Source: Pseudomonadaceae bacterium
GTDB taxonomy: Bacteria > Pseudomonadota > Gammaproteobacteria > Pseudomonadales > Pseudomonadaceae
Length of the DNA: 32,443 nt
Direction of reading: 5' to 3'
NCBI GenBank assembly: GCA_019747155.1
Contig: JAIERD010000380.1
Span: forward strand, 1 to 32,443
Shown here: positions 1 to 6,353 of the stretch, piece by piece
Numbering within the stretch: the stretch's first letter is position 1
Layout of the letters: each line of letters opens with the position of its first letter
Program-made: the position numbers and the translations under genes
Notes under the pieces: generated by a model
Told to the model about the DNA's origin: nothing
What the model saw: only the letters and a program-made list of their open reading frames with translations
The model's database searches: none

Positions 1-1
1 C

Positions 2-424
2 TTGGCGGCGCAGCTGCTCAGTGGGTTGGTGCGCGGCGCTGCCGAAGGTGTTGGGCTTGAGTATGCCAATGGCTTGGCGCGGATTGCTCAGTGGCTGATT
101 ATTGTCATCAGTCTTTCGGTGGCGATTGGGCAGCTAGAGGTGAAAACCGAGTTGCTCAACAACGTGATTGCCATTGTGCTGATTTCGGTTGGTTCGGCTG
201 TGGCGCTGGCGTTAGGCCTGGGCAGCCGGCAGATTGCCGGGCAGATTCTGGCCGGCATTTATGTTCGTGAGCTGTATGAAGTAGGGCAACAAATTCAGGT
301 GGGTGAGGTCGAAGGGCAGATTGAAGAGATCGGTACGGTGAAAACCATCGTGCTGACCGACGCTGGTGAGCTGGTTTCGCTTGCCAATCGGGTACTGCTC
401 GAGCAGCGTGTCAGCAGTCGCTAA
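2..424 (+). CDS. cmpX: CmpX-like membrane protein, C-terminal part (5' end outside window)
   Basis: This is the last 140 residues of a membrane protein; the frame stays open to the window edge, so the listed TTG is not the real start. Residues about 28-45 and 52-75 are hydrophobic and form two membrane helices. A soluble tail follows with a small beta-rich stretch (QIQVGEVEGQIEEIGTVKT) of the kind found after the pore helix in MscS-like and TM_helix (PF05552) proteins. Position directly upstream of sigX and oprF matches cmpX (PA1775) of P. aeruginosa, a cytoplasmic membrane protein tied to envelope stress and the SigX regulon. The gap to sigX is 90 bp with no obvious terminator, so co-transcription is possible. 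Family assignment rests on synteny plus these features; a mechanosensitive-channel role is inferred only. Confidence 0.8.
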   Translation: MAAQLLSGLVRGAAEGVGLEYANGLARIAQWLIIVISLSVAIGQLEVKTELLNNVIAIVLISVGSAVALALGLGSRQIAGQILAGIYVRELYEVGQQIQVGEVEGQIEEIGTVKTIVLTDAGELVSLANRVLLEQRVSSR

Positions 425-514
425 TACGCTAAACCCTGCTAATGTATGTCGCTAATCCAGTCATTTAGGGTATGGGTTGTGGCGGTTTTGACCTGACTGT
501 CGGCCCACTTCGTT

Positions 515-1105
515 TTGAATAAAACTCAAGCGCTATCCTCGCGTTACGATCCCCGCGAACTCTCTGATGAGGAGTTGGTAGCGCGGGCGAATGTCGAGTT
601 ACTGCACATCACCCGTGCCTATGAAGAATTGATGCGCCGTTACCAGCGCACCTTGTTCAATGTCTGCGCCCGTTATTTGGGTAGCGAGCGTGATGCCGAT
701 GATGTTTGCCAAGAGGTCATGCTTAAGGTTTTGTATGGTTTAAAGAACTTTGAGGGCAAGTCCAAGTTTAAAACATGGCTATATAGCATCACGTATAACG
801 AGTGTATTACCCAATACCGCAAAGAGCGCCGCAAAAGGCGCTTGTTGGATGCCTTAAGCCTTGATCCGCTGGAAGAGGCCATAGAAGAGAAGCCTGTTAA
901 GGTCGAAGACCGCGCCGGGCTTGATCGTTGGCTGGTGCATGTCAATCCGATTGACCGTGAGATTCTAGTGCTACGTTTTGTCGCAGAGCTGGAGTTTCAA
1001 GAGATTGCCGACATCATGCACATGGGCCTGAGCGCCACAAAAATGCGTTACAAAAGAGCACTGGATCGCTTGCGTGAGAAATTTGCTGATGCAACCGACG
1101 AATAG
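515..1105 (+). CDS. sigX: ECF RNA polymerase sigma factor SigX
   Basis: This is a 196-residue extracytoplasmic-function sigma factor that directs RNA polymerase to envelope-stress genes and, in Pseudomonas, to the adjacent oprF. Region 2 lies around residues 38-110, with the core-binding segment RDADDVCQEVMLKVLYGL and the -10-recognition part FKTWLYSITYNECI. Region 4 lies around 140-192 (DREILVLRFVAELEFQEIA, then the helix-turn-helix SATKMRYKRALDRLREK). The start is TTG at 515; no ATG occurs in frame until about residue 41, inside region 2, and the N-terminus MNKTQALSSRYD agrees with what I recall of P. aeruginosa SigX. No strong Shine-Dalgarno precedes it, which together with TTG suggests weak translation initiation. 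No anti-sigma gene is adjacent, as in other Pseudomonas. Confidence 0.95.
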   Translation: MNKTQALSSRYDPRELSDEELVARANVELLHITRAYEELMRRYQRTLFNVCARYLGSERDADDVCQEVMLKVLYGLKNFEGKSKFKTWLYSITYNECITQYRKERRKRRLLDALSLDPLEEAIEEKPVKVEDRAGLDRWLVHVNPIDREILVLRFVAELEFQEIADIMHMGLSATKMRYKRALDRLREKFADATDE

Positions 1106-1221
1106 TTAGGTAAAAAGTTCATTTATATCGAGCTTTGCTGTGTTAAAGTCCGCCGCTAAGTTGTACATGATTGTCGTACAGCTGCAATTTTGAACAATTT
1201 CACCACGATAGGAATTTACGG
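1106..1221 (+). promoter_or_regulatory. sigX-oprF intergenic region, presumed oprF promoter region
   Basis: This is the 116-bp leader between sigX and oprF. An inverted repeat TGTAC-N9-GTACA sits at 1162-1180, and a good ribosome binding site (AGGAA, about 1210-1214) lies 7 bases before the oprF ATG at 1222. In P. aeruginosa this interval carries vegetative and SigX-dependent promoters. I could not assign -35/-10 boxes here with confidence, so only the region is called. Confidence 0.45.
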
Positions 1222-2253
1222 ATGAAGCTGAAAAATACTCTAGGCGCAGTCATTGCCAGTCTGGTTGCTGCAACTTCGATCAACGCTATGGCCCAAGGCC
1301 AAGGCGCTGTTGAAGCTGAAGCTTTCGCTAAGTACTACGCGCCTGACAGCAGCCGCGATATCGGCAACCACGGTAACTTGCTTGGCGGCTCGCTCGGCTA
1401 CTACCTGACTGACGACGTTGAGTTGGCTCTGTCCTACGGTGAGTATCACGATATTCGTGGCGAAGACAGCGGCAAAAACATCAAGGGCAGCCTGAGCTCC
1501 CTTGACGCCGTTTATAACTTCGGCACCCCAGGTGTTGGTCTGCGTCCATACGTTTCGGCTGGCTTTGCTCATCAGAGCATTGGCCAGGATGAACGTGGCG
1601 GTCGCGATCGCAGCACCTTCGCTAACATCGGTACTGGCGTGAAGTACTACTTCACCGAAAACGTGTTCGCCAAGGCTAGCTTGGATGGCATGTACAACAT
1701 CGACGCTGGCAACAGCGAATACATGGCTGGCCTCGGTCTGGGCGTTAACTTCGGCGGCGGCACTAAGCCTGCTGCTCCAGTTGCCCCGGTTGCTGAAGTT
1801 TGCACCGACAGCGACAGCGATGGCGTTTGTGATGCTGACGACAAGTGCCCAGGCACCGAAGCTAACGCCACTGTCGATTCGACCGGTTGCGTAGTGGTTG
1901 CTGAAGCTGTGCGCGTTGAGTTGGACGTTAAGTTTGACTTCGACAAGGCCGTTGTTAAGCAAGACAGCTATGGCGATATCAAGAGCCTGGCTGACTTCAT
2001 GCAACAGTATCCAAAAACCACCACCACTGTTGAAGGTCACACTGACTCCGTTGGTACCGACGCTTACAACCAAGGTCTGTCGACTCGTCGTGCTAACGCC
2101 GTTCGCGCTGTACTGGTTAACCAGTACGGTGTAGCTGGCGACCGTGTTAACGCTGTTGGTTACGGTGAAGCCAAGCCAGTTGCTGATAACGCAACTGAAG
2201 CTGGCCGCGCTGTTAACCGTCGCGTAGAAGCTGGTGTTGAAGCTGCACAGTAA
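1222..2253 (+). CDS. oprF: Major outer membrane porin OprF (OmpA family)
   Basis: OprF is the general outer-membrane porin and peptidoglycan anchor of Pseudomonas. The start at 1222 gives a clean signal peptide (MKLKNTLGAVIASLVAATS, cleavage after AMA about residue 24); the ORF-track start at 1171 would add 17 residues before it. The mature protein has an N-terminal eight-strand beta-barrel (about 25-185), a linker with four cysteines in a calcium-binding-like segment (CTDSDSDGVCDADDKCPG), and a C-terminal OmpA domain (about 225-340) with the peptidoglycan-binding pattern TVEGHTDSVGTDAYNQGLS and NRRVE. The length of 343 aa is slightly below the 350 of P. aeruginosa. Codon use (many GCT, GTT) looks like that of a highly expressed gene. 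Transcription ends at the strong hairpin 2295-2328. Confidence 0.97.
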   Translation: MKLKNTLGAVIASLVAATSINAMAQGQGAVEAEAFAKYYAPDSSRDIGNHGNLLGGSLGYYLTDDVELALSYGEYHDIRGEDSGKNIKGSLSSLDAVYNFGTPGVGLRPYVSAGFAHQSIGQDERGGRDRSTFANIGTGVKYYFTENVFAKASLDGMYNIDAGNSEYMAGLGLGVNFGGGTKPAAPVAPVAEVCTDSDSDGVCDADDKCPGTEANATVDSTGCVVVAEAVRVELDVKFDFDKAVVKQDSYGDIKSLADFMQQYPKTTTTVEGHTDSVGTDAYNQGLSTRRANAVRAVLVNQYGVAGDRVNAVGYGEAKPVADNATEAGRAVNRRVEAGVEAAQ

Positions 2254-2294
2254 TACTGTGTAGTAATGCCGACTCAGTGATCTGAGTCAGCAGC

Positions 2295-2328
2295 AAAGAA
2301 AAGCCCGGCTCAGGTCGGGCTTTTCTTT
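2295..2328 (+). terminator. oprF intrinsic terminator
   Basis: AAAGAAAAGCCCG pairs with CGGGCTTTTCTTT across an 8-base loop. The stem is 13 bp and its 3' arm supplies a U-rich tract. The symmetric A/T flanks mean it could also stop transcription coming from cobA on the other strand. Confidence 0.88.
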
Positions 2329-2334
2329 GCCTGC

Positions 2335-2358
2335 AAAAAACTTCTGGGAGAAGTTTTT
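2335..2358. terminator. Second hairpin behind oprF, possible bidirectional terminator
   Basis: AAAAACTTCT-GGG-AGAAGTTTTT forms a perfect 10-bp stem with a 3-base loop, AT-rich at the base. The GC content is low, so stability is modest. It follows the main oprF terminator by 6 bases and looks like a back-up. Confidence 0.5.
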
Positions 2359-2360
2359 AA

Positions 2361-2393
2361 CGTCGCGTAGCGACGGCCCGTAGGGTAGCCGTC
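2361..2393. repeat. Overlapping short inverted repeats (CGTCGC-GTA-GCGACG and GACGGC-N10-GCCGTC)
   Basis: CGTCGC/GCGACG (2361-2375) has a GTA loop. An overlapping alternative stem, GACGGC/GCCGTC (2372-2393), encloses CCC-GTA-GGG. The two stems share bases and cannot form together. The GTA-loop style resembles short palindromic repeats of Pseudomonas genomes, but no second copy was identified elsewhere in the window. Confidence 0.45.
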
Positions 2394-2409
2394 AGGGATG
2401 GCAGGCTAT

Positions 2410-2432
2410 AAAAAAGCCCGGCGTAGCCGGGC
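2410..2432 (-). terminator. Terminator of the nirBD-nasC-cobA operon
   Basis: On the minus strand GCCCGGC-TAC-GCCGGGC is followed directly by six T residues. It lies 29 bases past the cobA stop and is the end of the nitrate assimilation operon. An extra hairpin, CTTCGC-AGGA-GCGAAG (2442-2457), stands between it and the cobA stop. Confidence 0.88.
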
Positions 2433-2460
2433 AAAGTACCTCTTCGCAGGAGCGAAGCGG

Positions 2461-3198
2461 TTAGGCCGTGTGGGCCAGAGTGATGGCTTGGCTGCTGGCG
2501 GCAACCTCGCCGATAACCAGGATTGCTGGGCTTTTCAGCTGAAAGTCGTGGGCATCCAGTTGCATCTGCGCAAGGCTGCTGCGGCATTCGCGTTGGCTGG
2601 GCAGTGAGGCATTTTCGATCATGGCCACCGGCATGTCGTTGCGCATGCCGCCGGCCAGCAGGCTGTCCTGGATTTCGCTGAGCTTGGCCACACCCATGTA
2701 AACCACCAGAGTTGTGCCGCCTTGTGCCAGTGCGGCCCAGTTCAGGCTGCTGTCATCTTGGGTGTGGGCGGTGACCAGCGTGACCCCCCGGCTGACGCCG
2801 CGCAGCGTTAGCGGAATGCCGCAGTTGGTCGCACCGGCCAGGCCTGCGGTAATGCCGTTAACCATTTCCACTTCGATGCCGAACTCTTGCAGCCAGTCGG
2901 CTTCTTCGCTACCGCGGCCGAAGATACAGGGGTCGCCACCTTTCAGGCGCACCACGCACTTGCCTTGGCGCGAATAGCGCAGCATCAGGCGGTGAATAAA
3001 GGCTTGCGGGGTGGAGCGACAGCCGCCGCGTTTGCCGACCGAGATGACCCGGGCAGTGGGGCAGTGCTCAAGCACGGCGGGATTGACCAAATCATCGATC
3101 ATCACGATTTGCGCTTGCTGCAGTGCGCGCACGGCTTTGAGTGTCAATAACTCAGGGTCACCGGGACCTGCGCCAACTAACCAGACTTTTCCGTTCAT
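2461..3198 (-). CDS. cobA: Uroporphyrinogen-III C-methyltransferase (SUMT)
   Basis: This enzyme transfers two methyl groups from S-adenosylmethionine to uroporphyrinogen III, giving precorrin-2, the precursor of siroheme and cobalamin. The 245-residue length matches single-domain SUMT. Motifs are the N-terminal loop VWLVGAGPGDPELLTLKA (residues about 5-22), VVRLKGGDPCIFGRGSEEA (about 83-101) and ITAGLAGATNCGIPLTLRG (about 116-134). It is not fused to a CysG-type dehydrogenase/ferrochelatase, so siroheme synthesis must be completed by another gene. It is the last gene of the nirB operon, 16 bp after nasC, which suits a role in supplying siroheme for NirB when nitrate is assimilated. Confidence 0.95.
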   Translation of the reverse strand: MNGKVWLVGAGPGDPELLTLKAVRALQQAQIVMIDDLVNPAVLEHCPTARVISVGKRGGCRSTPQAFIHRLMLRYSRQGKCVVRLKGGDPCIFGRGSEEADWLQEFGIEVEMVNGITAGLAGATNCGIPLTLRGVSRGVTLVTAHTQDDSSLNWAALAQGGTTLVVYMGVAKLSEIQDSLLAGGMRNDMPVAMIENASLPSQRECRSSLAQMQLDAHDFQLKSPAILVIGEVAASSQAITLAHTA

Positions 3199-3214
3199 TT
3201 CGATACTCTCATAG

Positions 3215-5953
3215 CTATGCAGAGGCCTGAGCGAGCGGGGTCGCCAGCAGACGTTTGATTTCGGGTACGCAGGAGCCGCACTGGCTGCCGCAGCCTAGTT
3301 CTTGCTTGAGGCCGTTAAGGTCGAGACCGCGATCAATGCCGGCGCAAATGGCGGCGCTGCTGACATTCATACAGCTACACAGGGTCTTGCTGCCGGTGCT
3401 GGCGCCGCCGTTGCCGGGTGGTGTACTGAGTGGCGCTAACAACCAGCGGCGCAGTTCTTCATCGGCGCGTCCTTCGCTCCACAAGCTTTTGAGCCAGTCA
3501 CGGGCGGCAGTTTCGCCGGCCAGACGGATAGCGGTAATACGACCCTCTTCTATACGCACGCGCTTGCCGACGGCTTTGCGTGGGTCGTCGTAGGCCATGA
3601 TCGGGCCTTCATCCAAACCGAGCAGTTGGTCGATTTGCGCCAGTAGTTGGCTGTCCGGTGCGCTGGTTGCGGCTGCGCGAATTAGCAGCGCCGGACGTTC
3701 GCGTCCGGCCAAACCCAGGCTGGCGTAGGCAAAGCCTTCCAGCAGTGGGCGCAGGGCGCTGAGGCGGTTTTGTACATCGCCTTCCACCAGGGCAAACAGC
3801 TGCCAAGGCAGATCAACTTTGCTGACTTCGACGCTGGCGTGTTTGAGTTCGGGTTGCTTGGACAGCGGATCAAAGGCCGGTGAGGTCAGCACATTAGTGC
3901 CCAGCCCTTTGAGGAAGCGATCGCCCCAGTGCATCGGCAGATAGGCGTGGCCGGAGCGCACACTGTCATCGCTCTGCACCGGCAGGACCAAGCTGCCACG
4001 CCGACTCTTAACGCTGACCAGTTGACCATCGAGCAGGCGCCGCCGGCGCATTTCATCGGGGTGCAGGCTCAGTAGGGCTTCTTCCACATGGCCAAACAAG
4101 CGCGCCGCAGTGCCGGTGCGGCTCATGCCGTGCCACTGATCGCGCAAGCGCCCTGTGTTCAGGCTGAGGGTGAAGCGCGCATCGCGTTTTTCCGCCGGTG
4201 CCCGATAAGGATCAGCAACAAACTGGGCGCGACCGGAGGCGGTTGGAAACTGTGCATCGGCATACAGGCGGGGGGTGCCGCTTTGCAGGTCGGCGCGGAA
4301 CGGCCATTGTTGCGGGCCTTGCTGATCCAGAATGCTGTAGCTCAGACCCGATATATCCAAGTCGCGTTGGGCGGTCAGGCCTTTGTATTCATCAAATAGC
4401 GCTTGCGGGCCGTCGAAGGCAAACAGGCTGGGCAGAGCAGGGCGCAACCGTTGTTCTAAGCGGCGAGCAAAATCGAGGGTAATCGACCAATCGGCACGGG
4501 CTTGACCAGGTGGTGAGATGGCCGGGCGTACATGGCTGATGCGCCGTTCTGAGTTGGTCAGCGTGCCTTCTTTCTCGCCCCAGCTGCTGGCTGGCAATAA
4601 CAAGTCGGCGTAGTGACAGGTTTCAGTGCTGCTAAAAGCCTCTTGCACCACCACAAAGGGGCAGAGCGCGAGGGCTTGATGGATTTTGTTCTGGTCCGGC
4701 ATGGATTGCGCGGGATTGGTGCAGGCAATCCACAGCGCTTTGATGCGTCCATCGCCGACCGCGTCAAACAGTTCTACCGCAGTTAAGCCGGTATTCTCGG
4801 GTAATTGCTCGACACCCCAATAGTTGGCAATTTCCTCGCGGTGTTCGGCATTGCTGACTAGCCGGTGGCCGGGCAACAGATTGGCCATGCTGCCGGTTTC
4901 GCGGCCACCCATGGCGTTGGGTTGGCCGGTAAGGGAGAACGGCCCTGCGCCGATGCGGCCAATTTGTCCGGTGGCCAAGTGCAGGTTGATCAGCGCACTG
5001 TTCTTGGCGCTGCCAGCACTCGACTGATTGAGGCCCATGCACCACAGCGACAAGAAGCTTGGCGTGGTGCCAATCCAATGGGCGCAGGTTTGCAGGTCGA
5101 CGACGTTAATGCCGCACAACTCGGCCACCATCTGCGGGGTGAAGTCACGCACCAAGGTTTTCAGCGCATCGAAGCCTTCGGTGTGCTGGTCGATAAATTT
5201 CCTATCGAGCCATCCTTCCCACATCAGAATGTGCAGGATGCCGTGAAACAGCGCGACATCGGTGCCGGGCTGAATGGCCAAATGCAGATCGGCTAGCTCG
5301 CAGGTGTCGGTGCGCCGCGGATCGATCACGATAATTTGCATCTGTGGGCGCTTGGCTTTGGCTTCTTCCAGGCGGCGAAACAGCACCGGATGGGCGTAGG
5401 CCATGTTGCTGCCGACAATCATCACGCAGTCGCTTTGCTCGATGTCTTCATAGCTGCACGGCGGCGCGTCGGCACCGAGGCTGCGGGTGTAGCCGGTTAC
5501 CGCTGAGGACATGCATAACCGCGAATTGCTGTCGATATTGTTGGTGCCGACCAAGGCGCGCGCCAATTTGTTGAAGGCGTAGTAGTCCTCGGTGAGCAAT
5601 TGACCTGAGACATAAAAAGCCACGCTGTCGGGGCCGTGCTCGGCGATGGTGGCGGCAAATTGATGGGCGGCGTGATCCAGTGCACTGTCCCAGTCGGTGC
5701 GGCTGCGCGCCAGTTGTTTGCCCAAGCGTAATTCTGGATACAGGGCGCGGGCGCTGAGGTCGCCAGTCAAATGCAGGCTTGAGCCTTTGCTGCACAGCTT
5801 GCCAAAGTTGGCCGGGTGCTCGGGGTCGCCTTTGACGTTGAGGATGGTCTCGCCGTCATGTTCGATCAGCACACCGCAACCCACGCCGCAGTAACAGCAA
5901 ATGGAGCGGGTGGTTTGCGTGGCTGCAGTGCTGGTTTGAATCTTCGCTGACAT
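3215..5953 (-). CDS. nasC: Assimilatory nitrate reductase catalytic subunit
   Basis: This molybdenum bis-MGD enzyme reduces nitrate to nitrite in the cytoplasm. The protein has 912 residues. The N-terminus carries the [4Fe-4S] motif CCYCGVGCGV (about 19-28) with the fourth cysteine in KLCSKGSSL (about 52-60). The molybdopterin oxidoreductase core (IDPRRTDTCELADLHLAIQP, GLNQSSAGSAKNSALINLHL) and a dinucleotide-binding domain (LNTGRLRDQWHGMSRTG) follow. The last 50 residues form a BFD-like [2Fe-2S] domain (LCSCMNVSSAAICAGIDRG, then GCGSQCGSCVPEIKRLL), as in Klebsiella-type NasA and the P. aeruginosa homologue PA1779. It lies between nirD and cobA. Naming differs between species (nasA, nasC, narB). 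Confidence 0.95.
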   Translation of the reverse strand: MSAKIQTSTAATQTTRSICCYCGVGCGVLIEHDGETILNVKGDPEHPANFGKLCSKGSSLHLTGDLSARALYPELRLGKQLARSRTDWDSALDHAAHQFAATIAEHGPDSVAFYVSGQLLTEDYYAFNKLARALVGTNNIDSNSRLCMSSAVTGYTRSLGADAPPCSYEDIEQSDCVMIVGSNMAYAHPVLFRRLEEAKAKRPQMQIIVIDPRRTDTCELADLHLAIQPGTDVALFHGILHILMWEGWLDRKFIDQHTEGFDALKTLVRDFTPQMVAELCGINVVDLQTCAHWIGTTPSFLSLWCMGLNQSSAGSAKNSALINLHLATGQIGRIGAGPFSLTGQPNAMGGRETGSMANLLPGHRLVSNAEHREEIANYWGVEQLPENTGLTAVELFDAVGDGRIKALWIACTNPAQSMPDQNKIHQALALCPFVVVQEAFSSTETCHYADLLLPASSWGEKEGTLTNSERRISHVRPAISPPGQARADWSITLDFARRLEQRLRPALPSLFAFDGPQALFDEYKGLTAQRDLDISGLSYSILDQQGPQQWPFRADLQSGTPRLYADAQFPTASGRAQFVADPYRAPAEKRDARFTLSLNTGRLRDQWHGMSRTGTAARLFGHVEEALLSLHPDEMRRRRLLDGQLVSVKSRRGSLVLPVQSDDSVRSGHAYLPMHWGDRFLKGLGTNVLTSPAFDPLSKQPELKHASVEVSKVDLPWQLFALVEGDVQNRLSALRPLLEGFAYASLGLAGRERPALLIRAAATSAPDSQLLAQIDQLLGLDEGPIMAYDDPRKAVGKRVRIEEGRITAIRLAGETAARDWLKSLWSEGRADEELRRWLLAPLSTPPGNGGASTGSKTLCSCMNVSSAAICAGIDRGLDLNGLKQELGCGSQCGSCVPEIKRLLATPLAQASA

Positions 5954-5974
5954 GGCTCTGTTTCCTGTCGAAGG

Positions 5975-6020
5975 GGGCTGCGTAAGGCGCAGCCCGAGAG
6001 CAGCACCGCTGACGCGGTGC
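5975..6020. repeat. Two tandem hairpins in the nirD-nasC gap
   Basis: GGGCTGCG-TAAGG-CGCAGCCC (5975-5995) and GCACCGC-TGAC-GCGGTGC (6003-6020) are perfect 8- and 7-bp stems filling most of the 73-bp gap. Neither is followed by a U tract on the minus strand, so they are unlikely to end transcription. They may protect the upstream nirBD mRNA from 3' exonucleases or pause transcription and so uncouple nasC/cobA levels from nirBD. Confidence 0.6.
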
Positions 6021-6026
6021 CTTACT

Positions 6027-6353
6027 TCAGGCGCACTCGGTGACGGTTTTTAGCTGCAGGTAAACCCGACCGTTTTCCAGCTTTACCGGATATTTGTGGG
6101 CGCAGCCCACGTCCGGTGTCAGAGCTTCGCCGCTTTCCAGGTCGATCTGCCAGTTGTGCAGTGGGCAGGCCACGCGCTTGCCATAAATCAAGCCTTGGGA
6201 CAGCGGACCGCCTTTGTGTGGGCAGCGGTCGTCGAGGGCGAAGACTTCATCGTTGGAGGTGCGAAAGATCGCGATATCGCCTTTCGGGCCGTCGACGATG
6301 CGCGAACCGAGCACGTTGATCTCTTCCAGTGCGCAAATATTCAGCCAGTTCAT
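6027..6353 (-). CDS. nirD: Nitrite reductase [NAD(P)H] small subunit
   Basis: NirD is the small subunit paired with NirB for the six-electron reduction of nitrite to ammonium. The 108-residue protein is a Rieske-type domain: CPHKGGPL (residues about 44-51) and CPLHNWQIDLESG (about 63-75) retain the C-x-H and C-x2-H ligand spacing, so a [2Fe-2S] cluster looks possible; many NirD proteins have lost these ligands. The ATG overlaps the nirB stop as ATGA, indicating translational coupling. The gene lies 73 bp upstream of nasC, across two hairpins. Confidence 0.95.
   Translation of the reverse strand: MNWLNICALEEINVLGSRIVDGPKGDIAIFRTSNDEVFALDDRCPHKGGPLSQGLIYGKRVACPLHNWQIDLESGEALTPDVGCAHKYPVKLENGRVYLQLKTVTECA

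Noticed and set aside
1240-2073. 277-aa minus-strand ORF opposite oprF
   Set aside because: It is the antisense shadow of a strongly recognisable porin gene; composition is repetitive Ala/Val/Asn from the oprF codon bias and no family is recognisable.
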